From Monoraphidium neglectum (lineage: Eukaryota; Chlorophyta; Chlorophyceae; Sphaeropleales; Selenastraceae), in NCBI RefSeq assembly GCF_000611645.1, contig NW_014013002.1, positions 1 to 22,753 of the forward strand: 22,753 nt of DNA, read 5' to 3'. This document shows, in pieces, positions 1-10,583 of the stretch; position 1 is the stretch's first letter, and each line of letters begins with the position of its first letter. The notes below the pieces were generated by a model that saw nothing but the letters and a program-made list of their open reading frames with translations, was not told the origin of the DNA and did no database searches. The translations under genes were made by a program, and so were the position numbers.

Positions 1-1310
1 GGGCTGAGGTGAGGCGAAGGTTGTTGCGAGCAGCTCGAGGGCCGCCTGTGCGTGTTTGCCTGCCTGTGCCAGGCAAGTATTGAGGCGGCAAACCACGGAA
101 GCGCGCGACCGACAGCACGATACGCGTGGGCGCCGCTCGGCAGGCGGCACGCAGAGCCGAGCACACAGAGCTGAGTGCAGTAGCGGCAGCAGCAGTGGCG
201 TCGGCGCGTGCGGCGCACCCGTGTTGTTGCCGAGGACGCCTGGGCTGCCGTAGCGCTCCTCCACCTTCTGGAGCATCGCTGATGACACGTCGACCGCCAC
301 GATGTCGCTGACACCCCTGGCCTGCGGATGCGCACAGGTGAGGGTCAAGCGTGGGGGGCCGGAACCAGGAGGGCGCTTCAGGGCGGTGGGAGATGCGAGC
401 GAGAGTGAGAGCACATGTTGGTGAAGAGACAGGCAGCACGCTGCGGATGGATGTGCGGCTGCGCTGTCGGGCAGGGTTTCCAGGGACGCGTGCGGCAGCG
501 GCAGCGGCCGCCCCCGGCCCCTGACGACAGCCGGCAGTTGGCGCGCTGCGCATCGCACCCGCAGGTGAGGGATGAGGCAGCCGGTGCCGCAGCCGGCGTC
601 GATGACGCGCGATTCGGGGCCCAGGCCGGGCACTGCATTCACGATCGCTGCCAGGCGCTGCGGGTGGGGGACAAAAGCGGGGCGGGCACGGGTGGCAGGC
701 AGGCGGACAGTCATTTTGGGGTGGTTACAGGGCCAAGACCTTAATCACACCTGCATGTCCAACGCAATCAGGCAGCGTGGGTGCCTCTGGACCTCTGTTA
801 TTCCCACCGTGCTTCCACTGGCACCAAGGGGCGCCATCATCCCTGCTGCCTCCCATGTTGCTGCTCAACATTCAGCCCTGCCCCCGCACCCCGCCCTCCT
901 TTCCCAGCCGGACCTGCTCGATCTCAGGAGGCAAGGGCTGCGTGAACTCTTCAACTATCTCTGGCCGGTCAAACACTGCAGCCTGAGCCTGGTTGTGCTC
1001 CGTGCGCGACAAGGACTGGAGGGACGGGGGGTGATGTGGCGCGAGCGTGCCATGTTGTTGATAGCTCGACGGCGGGCTGCACACGCTGAGGGTGCAAAGT
1101 TGAGCCATCGATCGTCGTTGAGCGGGCCGCAACGCTTTAGGCTGCGCTATGGGCCAGGATTCTGCCATCCAATATCACGCTTGCATCCTAACGTACCTTG
1201 CTGGCTTCAAGCGTAGCTTGAGTGCGGCAGGTGCGGCGAGACGCCAGGCGCGCATGCTGTGCTGGGCTGCATACCCTGCGAGTGGCCCCTTGGTGGCTGT
1301 TCGTAGCCAT
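1..1310 (-). CDS. SAM-dependent methyltransferase, probably organellar (5' part; runs off left edge)
   Basis: Exons read on the minus strand: 1197-1310, 914-1015, 559-657 and 219-321, then an intron that leaves the window. The first three junctions are phase 0 and the last is phase 1. The start at 1310 (MATNSHQG) opens a 38-residue Arg/Ser/Thr/Ala-rich leader with almost no acidic residues, as in plastid or mitochondrial targeting peptides. Exon 2 carries FDRPEIVEEF and PLPPEIEQ. Exon 3 carries the class I methyltransferase motif I, VIDAGCGTG (about residues 90-98), which binds S-adenosylmethionine. Exon 4 carries VAVDVSSAML, the motif II strand with its acidic residue, then helix QKVEERYG. 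An in-frame ATG at 714 sits inside intron 2 and is not the start, because the CAG acceptor at 658-660 joins cleanly to exon 2. The substrate cannot be told, since the specificity-bearing C-terminal half is missing. An open stretch at 1-59 behind an AG acceptor is in the right phase but does not resemble the expected continuation, so I left it out. Confidence 0.8.
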
Positions 1311-2610
1311 CCTCGGGCCCCTGATTGCTTGACCACGCCCGCCAGCAAGTCCAGTGAGCGCCATTCTCCCGCAAGTGCGTTGTCAGGCCGATCAGCGCTA
1401 GATGAGAGATCACCCCACAGCCTGAGGCTAAAGCGGACCGATAAGAAACGTACAAAATGCCAATGACGTTGAGGCGCAATGCGACCTGCTCATTATTCAT
1501 GGGCCACGTGACACTGCAGCTTCGCATCAGGTGTGTCCCGAGCGTCCTGAACGTGTTGCTTGCCAGCGGACGGCATTTGAAGAGGCCTTAACTACCCCTC
1601 CCGCGCTCCGCCGCCGGCAGGGGCCCGCCACGACCGGGTCACCTGCTCAGTCAACATCTGGTCCACAGTGTTCAGTCTTCACACCCGAGGCTCAACCTCC
1701 CTAGCCCTTTGTGCACCATGATTGATTCCTGTGCACGTACCGGCGCGTTGCTCACTGGCACTTACCATCTTCGTAGTGGCGGCGGATTCCTCCCTGCTTG
1801 TATAGCTGGTGTGAGCAGCCCATGCCCCAGCTGTGCCCTCACATGTACACATTCCTCTCCAGCCCACTACGATGAAGTGAACAGCAAGTGATGCACGCCC
1901 TCGAGCTGTCAATAGAGGTGAAAGGATGTTTTTACATGCTCACCATGAAGACTGGTGCAAGACGAGGCCCTTTGAGTGCCTTATGCATGCATGCGGCACC
2001 CCAGCCTGCAGCCAGCACATGAGAACAGAGACAGGTGTGCGGGTTGGGGGCCAGGTGCGCAGCTTCATGCCACGTTCGCCGAACGCTCAGGCAAAGCTTT
2101 TGGTGTTGCAAGCAAAATCAAGTCCATTGTCTACTGTGCAAATCCAAGACAAGTTCGTGCGGGTGCTTGAGAGGAGAGTTGCTTTCTGAATCAGTGGCAG
2201 CTAGGGTTGAAGGCGATGCAACTGTTGGGTCGAAATTCAAGGCGCCCCTCTCCAGCCGGTAGCATTCACATCAGAGGGGGTTTTAGCCCCCTACAGTGGG
2301 GTGCAGGACACAATTGCAAAGGCGTCCACAAAAAGCCAGACCCAGTTGGCCGAGGCAACTGGGCTCAAATTCGACACAAGCGGCGACGATTAGCTGTTGC
2401 GCGCCGCGTATAGAACCAGCAACTCAGGAGCAGCCGAGGTTGCTTGCCATGTGTTTAGATAGTGTCTGCTGAGCATGATGTTTTCCAGGCGCGATGTGCA
2501 GCCGCAGGTGCCTGCCTCACCCCGCATTGCGACCTAGCTTGTTGGAAGAAGGGTGATGAAGCCTGCATTTGACCAACACCCTCAGGTCGCCTGTTCGAAG
2601 ATGCAGAATT
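1311..2610. other. Intergenic: promoter side of the methyltransferase and 3' side of the cysteine-rich gene
   Basis: I found no convincing exon on either strand. The open frames here are short, lack paired splice sites and show no protein-like composition. The stretch must hold the methyltransferase promoter and 5' UTR (near 1311 on the minus strand) and the 3' UTR of the cysteine-rich gene ending at 2611. It is less GC-rich than the flanking exons, especially 1920-2450. Confidence 0.5.
1932..1936 (-). terminator. Possible TGTAA poly(A) signal for the cysteine-rich gene
   Basis: Reads TGTAA on the minus strand. TGTAA is the usual polyadenylation element of chlorophyte nuclear genes. It lies about 675 nt downstream of the stop codon at 2611, so the 3' UTR would be long but not impossible for a green alga. 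A five-base match is weak evidence. Confidence 0.25.
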
Positions 2611-5600
2611 TCACGACCAGCAGCTGGAGGCCTCGCCCTTTGCCTTGTCCTTGGAGAGTACGCACGCCTCACACTTGTCCGCCGTCTTGGCCTTGACGCG
2701 GTCTGCGCTCCAGCAGTGGCTGCAGTGGATGCCGTTTGGCGCTGAAACCTTGGACACGCACTGGTAGCAGCCATTGTACACGGCAGGGTTGACGCCGTTC
2801 CTGTGTGTTCAAACACGAGTAGAATTGAGTGTGATTGGGGCTCTGATGTGTAGTCAGTGTGCATGTGCACGCGCACTTGCACGTGCATGCATGATTGTGG
2901 TATGTGGCATCCGTGTGGAGAGGGGCTTGCACAGCTCCAGTGTGGATGGTTTGATGGCATGGAAGTCTCCCGCCTCAGCCTGGATGAATGCGCAAGTCAA
3001 GCCTTCTGCAGCTACTACTTGGCAGCCATGCCGTGGTAACCGCCATGCTGAGCCTCCAGATGTTGCTGTCAGCCCTCCCCCGCCCCCCCAAAACACACCC
3101 CGGGACCACGCCCCTTGGCACATTCACACACCGCACCTGTGGCACTGCCAGCAGCTGCTTGCAGTGTCCCCGCTTTTGGCTGTCAGCAGGCACCTGTAAA
3201 AGGCTGCGACCGCCTCCTTAGACGTCTCGCGCTCCAGGTTGCTGCAGTAGCCCCTGGCGTCATCCGACGCCGACTTGACGGCGCAGTCGATGCACGCCGC
3301 AGTGTGAGTGGCAGGGACGCTGCCGCGGTCGCTGCAGGAGCCGCAGGCGCTGGCTGCGCCTGCGGTGGGCGCCCTTTTCAGGCAGTCGGAGCAGCCCTTC
3401 CGATCCTCGACCCTCTCGCCGTGGCAGCCCGCGCAGCCCACGGCGGCAGCCGGCGCGCTGGACGCGACGCAGGCCAGGCAGCCCGCGCGGTTGGCCTTGG
3501 GCACGCTGTACGACTCGAAGCACTTGGGGCAGGCCGCGCCCTTGGCAGCGGACTGGCACGCAAAGCACTGGTCGACAGACGCCAGGTTTGGCGCCTTGGA
3601 GGCGCTCTCCATGCGCGCGTTCATGCAGGTGGTGTCGGAACAGTCCGCGTCCAGGCACCTCTTGCAGTCGTCGCCGGACGTCGCCGCGCACGTGACGCAC
3701 GCGGCCTGGCCTGCGGCTGTCGGTAGGCTCGCACAGGTCGTGCACTTGAAGGGGGCGTCCAGTGTCTTGGCCTTCTTAATGCAATCAAAGCAGATGGGCG
3801 GGTTCTTTGAGGCAAGGCAGGCCGCGCAAGTTTTGTTGGAGAAGAAGGGAGGGCACTTGGGGCTGAGGGCGACCTGTGTGATGATGCCAGACACCCAGCC
3901 GTCAGCCGCGTCTGCGTGAGACCAAAGCATAGAGAGGAACTGTTATGTGAGTGTGGCGTTGCCTGTAGGCTGCCGGCGGGTGCGAGAGGGCATCTGAGAC
4001 AGGAAGCAGGCGGCACACAGCAATTCATGCCAGGGAGGTGTCAACAGAAGCTAAAAAATAATTGTGTACTCACTGGTGCCGGTGACAGGGGGCGCCTTGG
4101 TGTCTGTGATGGTCTTGAGGGAGCACATGCCAAACGGCCATTTGTCGCCCTGGTGACCACAACAAGTAGCCGGTCCACAAGCGGCAGGAGTGACACGTTG
4201 AGCCATACGACGCTTTTGGTGGAAGTGAGCGCCCGCCAATCATGAGTGCGTGCAGGGATGCCAAGCCACGGCGGCTCCTTGGGCACATTCGTATGCATGT
4301 GGTGGCTCCATGCAGCCCGCCACATGCTGGTGAACTCCCCCCCTGGGCAGCTTTTCCACACGAACACACGAGTTGTTGCACCTGGCAGGAGCCCCAGTTG
4401 CCCCAGAATTTGTGGGGCAGCTTGTCATCGTAGCTCTGGGGCACCTTGAAGCCCTTGGCATAGTCCTTGCAGCCGGTGCCGCAACCCTCCTGACAAGCGG
4501 GGCACGTACAAGCGGGGCATGGGGTCAAGGGACAGCTGTGATGCTTGCAGGTCTGCATGAGATGCGCGTGCACGTAATCTCAGACCGAGCAGCGCTTGGG
4601 TGGAAGTTTTGGGATGTGACGCGGTGCGCATGGGATGCGACTAGCTACCAGGCTGTCCCCTGCCAGTTGGAACTGGCACAGCTTATATACACATCCGTTG
4701 TTAACCTCACCTTATTGGTGCAAACAACCCATGCGTTGCAGCCGTCAAGGTCCTTGCAAGCCTGCAGGCGGCGGTCATTGCGTTAAAGGGGGGGGGGGTG
4801 CAGGTGAGGTCTGTCCGCATGTATGCCAGCCGTCCAGACACGCGGCGTCCGCAGCAGACTCAGACCGAGTACAGATCATATGCGCCATCCAGGCAGTACT
4901 CCGAGCAGGCCAGCTATTGAAACCAGGCCCAAAGTCAACACATCCACCTGGCAGCAGGTGCTGGGTATGGACGGGTTGCAGCCCTGCATGATGGGCGTCG
5001 TAAGAGAGAGCAACAGGGCCGCGGCGATCCACGAGGGTGCAACGAGGGCATGGTGACTGTTGGTGCATGCAAGCGATGTGCCTGAGCAGGCGCAAATTAC
5101 TCAAGCTCCGTGCGGCCAAGGCGTGCGGCTTGCTCATCAGGTGGTGCCGACCTGGCACTGCTTGTTGCCGTAGCTCTTGATGTCCAAGACGAGCAAGTCT
5201 CCGCCCAGGTTGCGCTGAGCGGCGTTACAATCGGCAGACGGGCACTCTATGGTGACCTGAGGGGTTTTGGGGCGCCCACACAAGCCAGGGAGAGGGCCTG
5301 AAGGGCTGCCTAGGGGCTGGCTACAGCGGTGGAAAGAGCATGTTCGGGGCCAGCCTACAGCAGCTGCCAAGTAGCAGACATGCGGTTGCAGCCGCATGCG
5401 GCCGGCAGCCGGCGTGCAGCTGCCGAGGCACGCAGCATCGCCGCCTCGGCCCACCTTAGCGTAGTAGTCAGTGAGCTTGCCGCACGCCCAGGCTGGGATG
5501 GAGTAAGAGGGAGTGGTGGAGAGGAGCGGGTGCGCCGATGTGGAAAGGAGCGCATCGCCGCATTGCCCTTTCCAGCTGGATCGCTCGCTGCTCGCAGAGG

Positions 5601-5819
5601 AGTTTGGCTCAGTGCCTTGGTGACGTCCGCAGGACGGCCCACTGCAGCGACACTCGACAGCACAAACGCAATTCATCTATAGGAGCTCGGGCCGGCGCGT
5701 GCTGCCTGTAGTGGGGAAATTTGCTTACTGGGCGCAATGGGGCTTGGGGCCGCAGAGGCGGATACTGACAGCGTCACGATCAGCAGCAGTGCCGCAATGG
5801 CGGCTGCGACGCACGCCAT
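2611..5819 (-). CDS. Secreted cysteine-rich protein: signal peptide, PAN/Apple-like part and CxxC array
   Basis: Ten exons on the minus strand: 5729-5819, 5455-5492, 5152-5256, 4948-4983, 4866-4913, 4711-4761, 4382-4489, 4074-4149, 3137-3911, 2611-2800. They sum to 1518 nt with matching phases at every junction, giving 505 residues. The start at 5819 opens a classic signal peptide (MACV, then AAIAALLLIVTLSV), with likely cleavage near ASA-APSP (residues 22-25). Residues about 30-180 hold many cysteines and a PAN/Apple-like pattern: DLDGCNAWVVC, EGCGTGC and FGMCSLKTI, similar to the C..W.WC...GC...C.LK layout of algal PAN modules. Residues about 195-505 carry 16 CxxC motifs (CAAC, CFDC, CTTC to CSHC, CEAC), most of them in one 775-nt exon. 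I see no hydrophobic C-terminal anchor, so the product is probably secreted or part of the cell wall or surface. The domain name is inferred; the function is unknown. Confidence 0.8.
4788..4798 (-). repeat. Run of 11 G (C-run on the coding strand) in an intron
   Basis: Homopolymer in the intron between exons 5 and 6 of the cysteine-rich gene. Read on the minus strand it is a C-run about 25 nt upstream of the AG acceptor at 4762, so it forms the polypyrimidine tract. Its exact length is a likely place for sequencing error, but it does not touch coding sequence. Confidence 0.8.
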
Positions 5820-7343
5820 GTTTTCCTGCAGGGTGCAGGTCGTCATCAATGCTGAAATGCATGGACCTGCGACTCATCGTAACCAAGCACGCACCTTGCT
5901 TGATCGCGATCTGTGTTACTAGGACCGTTTAATGGCCTGCCGGGATTGTTAAGCGCGTGTTGCGTTCCGATCTTTGCGGCACTACTTTAGCGACGGCGCA
6001 GCGGTCACTGCTGAACTCGTTGTCGGTTTCGCACCCACCTGGCTGCTGACCTGGTGCAGCTGCTCAACCTGCTGACGCGACGCACTGGTGATTTGGTCGT
6101 GCTGGTAGGCTCGCAGCTGTACTGCAACAACATTCTATGCAAAAAAAACTCGAAACGCGGAACACCACTGATCATGTCATTTCACTCACTGATGAAGTTC
6201 ACAGGGGCTGGCCGCCACTTGTTTGACCCCAAACACAGTGTGTGCGCGTGACGAGCAGCTGTGGGAACGAGACGGGTGGTGTATCCCTGCCCATACGCGC
6301 TTCATTGCTACACTTTTATTACATTGCGTGGTTCAATTACTCTCCGCGGGCCGTGGCCTGGCGACGTGGCAGGCCAGGCCGCTGTCGCCTGGATCACACG
6401 AGCATGCCCATGCATGTAAGTGCGCACCTTGCTGTGTAGTGCCGTTCGCATGCGCGCAGGCTGGTATGTCAACAAGCGCGTGGCGCAACAGATGCATCTA
6501 TGTATGGAGCTGGCGGTGCCTCGACTTGATGCACGCCCTGATTGCCAGTAACGGCGGTGCTTGCCCCTGCACAATAACTCTTCCGGTGGCATGTATCTTA
6601 CCCGCTCGCACGATGCTTGCTTCCAGTAGTGTTGCTGCAAGAACTCCACATGCCCTGGGATGGTAATCAGCAAGGCAGTCTTGCACGCAGGATAGCCTGC
6701 TGAGCTTCAAGCCACCTTTCGAAATGAAAAACATGGTTGAGTTGTGGGCTCAAGCGTGTTGTCTACCTGCAGAACCAGTTCAGGGACATCCACCGGTTTC
6801 AAGAAGTGAGGACATCAAGGACGTGCACAAACACGCTGCCCAATGGTGTCACAGGATCGCGCTTATTTTCCATGCACATCCTTACTGCAGCATGTTTGGC
6901 GTGCCCCCACAGACTGCTTGCGTGTCACGGAGAGCACGATGCCGGCCGAGCCGACGGGCAGGTCCTTGCAGCTTCCAGCCTACTTGCTCCCATGTCCTAT
7001 CGCAGCCTTCTGGCTGATTCGCCACGCGACATTACAATTCATCTATGAGTTGTTTCTCGGATCACGTCAATACGTAGCAACCCCCGACCCCGTGCCACAG
7101 TTTGCACTCTCAGGTTTTCTCTCGCGGCTCATGCGACCCTGCGGACACTGGAAACGATGGATGTAAGAGATACGGGTTCCTCTCAAAGTCTTCAAGGAGG
7201 TCACAGGTGCGCTGAGGGTGGTCCCCCGCGCGCAAGTTCGCACATCCGGCGTCCGTGAGCTGGAGGGCATGCTGCATGCATACCCATGCTTAGATCAGAG
7301 ACGATTAATCCTAAAACACGCCTCCTATCCACTCAGGAGCTCC
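5820..7343. other. Intergenic, between divergent genes
   Basis: About 1.5 kb between the start of the cysteine-rich gene (minus) and the proposed start of the kinase gene (plus). It should hold both promoters and 5' UTRs. I looked for exons with paired GT/AG sites and protein-like content and found none I trust. The stretch is mixed in composition, with AT-richer patches at 6130-6200 and 6300-6340. A CTGCAG just upstream of the ATG at 5819 could be an acceptor of a 5' UTR intron. Confidence 0.45.
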
Positions 7344-9829
7344 ATGACATTGGGGCACGACCGTGCGGGACCTGCAGCGCGCGGAGAGCGCCGGCGCCCG
7401 GGCGATGCAGAGCAGCAGCCAGTTGGCAGTGCTGGCTCCTTGAGCAGGTGGGCAAGACTTGGGGCCAGTCTGTGTGCTTACCATGGGTTGAGCAAGCGCA
7501 GGTGTGTGGACGCGGCAGTACGAGCAGGATTTCCCGGTCGGAAAGGGATCCCTGCCCAACCGTGTGGCCGTCAACGTACAACCACCTCACGTCCTGAACC
7601 CTGCCATGTCGTTTCTCCCATTGCGTTCGCAGTCACACATCTGCAGTGTCCGGGGGCTCGCGCCCAAGGTTGCTCCATGAGGTGCTCAGGGACCGGCTGG
7701 CCGCGCGGCGCAACAAGCCCTCACCACCGCCTGTTGCCACCAAGCCCGACCTTGCCGAGCCCAAGGCCCCTGTACCCGCCAGCCGCGCGGCTGGCGCAGA
7801 CGTAACACAGAACAGAGCCAGCGGCACCGCCAGGAGCAGCGGCGGCAGCAGCAGCACCTGCATAGACACCCACGACAGCCGCCACACTGCCAGCGTGAGC
7901 GAGCATTCGGTGGCCGATAACCTCACCAGCAGCTCTTCGGACGACTGCAACGTCGAGATCAAGGTCGGGAGCGCCAGGGATGGCCCCACCTTGAAGTCCA
8001 CAACAGCCAAGATACGAAACATCCCTGACGCCATCCCCACACCAGCCGACACTGTTCAGGACTCCAAGCCGCAGGATGTCGTCCCAATCAACAACAGCTG
8101 CAGGGCGGAGGCGCTAGCCCCAAGCGATGGGCGTGCCGCATCGCCGAGACCACATAGCAAGGGAGCGGCCCCAGCAGCTGCGGCCCCAGCCCTGAACAAG
8201 CAGGCCAGCAAGGTATGCCAGGCGCTTATGGGCTTGCTGAAGCCCTCATCAGACGCCCAGCGGCAGCGCGGAGCGGGTATGAAATCAGCCACCACGGCCG
8301 CCGCCTCTGCAGGCACTAGCGTCGCTGGCAACGCCGGCCCAAAGCCTGCTGCAACCAGCGGCTCATCAGGCGGCGGCGGCTGTGCAAGCGGGTGCGCCGC
8401 CGGCACTCAAGTCAATAGCATCCTTCGCCGCCTATTCAGCAAGAGGCCTGCAACTGTTGGTGGCCACAGGGCGACCACCAATTCGGCGTGCAGCACAGGC
8501 CGCTCAACAATTTTGCCGCGTTCTCCATGCAGTGCCGACAGCGCCGGCGCCCCGCCGGCTGCCAAACCTCTGGTCCAGACGGCGACAGCCACCAGCCCCA
8601 TGTGCGGAGCTGCCACAAGGCACACCAAACTCGCGGAGGTGCCTGCGTGCGCCGCTTGCAGCGGCGACAGCGCCGGCACACTCACGGTTGAGTCGACGTG
8701 CCACAGCATCAGTATAACAGGACAGAAAAAAGACAGCCCACGCCGTGATTGGCGCAAAGCATACAAGTTGTGCATGCAAATAGAAGACAAGGGGGGGATG
8801 AACGCCGTGTTTGAAAGCGGCACACTTCTCGGAAAGGGCGGCGAGGGCGAGGTGCGGCGCGTGGAGGTGGACGGCATTCCTTACGCTGTCAAGAAACTGC
8901 AGTGCTCCTTTCGAGAGGAGCAATGGAGCGACACTGTGCGCACCCCGTTCGTCCAGACGTCCCTGGCCCCGGTGCACACACGCACAGCAGACTACTGCAT
9001 CTTCCCCCTGGCAGCAGGGGACCTGGAGCAGGCGCTGCTCGCCGGCACTACGGCGCGCGCGCAAGCAGCACAGCTCCCATCAATGACGCACTTAATGGGA
9101 CCGCTTCTGATGGTAGAGCAAGAAAGTGCGTCGGCGTCGGCGTCGGCGGCGGCACCTGTAGCCTGCTGTGCTCCGCAGCAGGCGCCGCCGGAGGACCGCC
9201 TGTCGCCGGCAGAGTTCCTCCCTGTGGCGGCCGAGAGCTGTGTCGCAGTGGCGGCCCTCCACGATGCGGCCATCGTGCACAAGGACGTGAAGCCTGCCAA
9301 CTTCCTTGTCGCCGCCGACGGTCACCTGTGCATGGGCGACCTGGGCGTTTCTGACGATGCGTCGCACCACGCGCTCTCTGGCGCCGGCACGTGGTTCTTC
9401 CACGCCCCGGAGCAGCGGTGCAAGCTGACACGGTTGGGCAAGATGCTCCATGCCCTGCGTGTTGCAATTGCCAACATAGCAGAGAGGCTTGGCTTCCCCT
9501 GCGACAGCCGCCCGGTGGACGTGTGGGCGCTGGCAGTGACTTGGCTGGTGCTCTCACTGCCAGTTGACGAGGTGCTGAGGGTGGTGAAGGCGGCCCATGC
9601 TGGGAAGCCTTTGCAGCTCCCCACCTACGTTCCTACGGCACTGGCCGACCTGCTGCAGCGCGGCATGCTTGTGAAGCGCCCGTCAAAGCGCTTCACCATC
9701 AGGCAGGTGATGGCGCATCCCTTCTTTGCAGGCGTGAGTTGGCCGCAGGCAGAGGCACGCCGTCTGTCGCTGCCCGACCTGAGGGCGCTGGCGGCCATGG
9801 GCCGCGAGTACATGCAGGCGGTTCAGTAG
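7344..9829 (+). CDS. Protein kinase with long disordered N-terminus (Ser/Thr-type)
   Basis: The uninterrupted body 7647-9829 is certain as coding but has no ATG near its beginning, so an upstream exon is needed. My model is exon 1 at 7344-7447 (MTLGHDRAG, donor AG|GTGGGC) and exon 2 at 7633-9829 (acceptor TTCGCAG). The phases fit, giving 766 residues. Residues about 40-420 are Ser/Ala/Thr/Pro-rich and look disordered. The kinase domain follows: Gly-rich loop GKGGEGEV (435-442), beta3 lysine in YAVKKL (455), catalytic loop HKDVKPANFL (584 on), metal-binding DLG in MGDLGVS (604-606), APE in FHAPEQ (626 on) and DVWALAV (664 on). The HRD motif reads HKD and DFG reads DLG; the lysine, both aspartates and the asparagine are present, so activity is likely. 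An Ala/Ser-rich insertion (about 530-565) precedes the catalytic loop. I cannot name the subfamily or substrate. Body confidence is high; exon 1 is about 0.45. Confidence 0.85.
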
Positions 9830-10583
9830 ACGTGATATGTGAGGCAGCGTGACTGGGGGATTCCATGCACAAGCAAGACATGTGGTTTTTGCACTGGTGC
9901 CTGCAGACGTTCTGAGAAAAACCTTGTACTCTTGGGTTGATTAAGCAATAAAAGGTTCTGCTGTGTGCAATATCAACACAACTGGCTTGCTTTCCAACTG
10001 GAAGACCATCATACAGTAGTGTAATCTAATCAAGAGGCAATGCGGCCAGCAGCAGTGCGGTGTGATTGACAGGCTTTATGGCCTGGCAACAACAGCAATG
10101 AAGTGCTCGTTCTCAGAGTGGTCACAACACTCGTCAAAGCACATCTACAACGCCGTCTGTCAAGCCGCTGCATGCTGCCGCATGCACTCCACCCCACCGC
10201 GCTCTGCGCACACATCTTGTCTCAGCGCCACATGCTGAGCAGCATGATGAGCACGCGTGATCTGCATCATCGCATTGCACCAGTTCTCTCTCAATTTTCA
10301 TGAACTGCATGGCGGCTTGTCTCAAGTTTAAGCTGGGCACGCCGCCTCTCAACATGCACTCCCCGTGTTGGCGCCAACGCTTCCGATTTGAACCTGCTCG
10401 AGCGGCAGGCCAAGCAGCAGAGTGGTCGCACAGGCAGTCGTGTAAAGCCTTGTTGCTTGTCCAGGCCAGTCATATCAGCTGAAAATCGTTCAATCATCGT
10501 CTCGTACAGCTTAGGTTATCAAACACAAAGCGCCTGTGACACACGGTGTGTCACACACCCAGATCGCCGCGCTCTCACGATCC
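9830..10583. other. Kinase 3' UTR and promoter region of the coiled-coil gene
   Basis: No exon could be supported. The first 200 bases after the kinase stop are AT-richer and carry candidate poly(A) elements. The rest leads into the ATG at 10584 and should contain the promoter and 5' UTR of the coiled-coil gene. I recognised no TATA box. Confidence 0.5.
9947..10024 (+). terminator. Candidate poly(A) region of the kinase gene (AATAAA and TGTAA)
   Basis: AATAAA lies at 9947-9952 and TGTAA at 10020-10024, about 118 and 191 nt behind the kinase stop codon. TGTAA is the customary chlorophyte signal and is the likelier functional one; AATAAA may be incidental in this AT-richer 3' UTR. Confidence 0.5.

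Noticed and set aside
1..59. Possible further methyltransferase exon on the minus strand
   Set aside because: It has an AG acceptor and the right phase, but its helix-like peptide does not look like the strand expected after motif II, and the far end is cut by the window.
572..1216. Long plus-strand open frame (214 codons)
   Set aside because: It runs antisense over exons of the methyltransferase, whose minus-strand exons carry family motifs and splice sites; the plus frame has neither.
6054..7166. Several short plus-strand frames in the 5.8-7.3 kb gap
   Set aside because: They lack paired splice sites, family motifs and consistent composition; treated as intergenic.
7606..7680. ATG at 7606 as start of the kinase
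   Set aside because: It is out of frame with the kinase and its own frame stops after about 25 codons.
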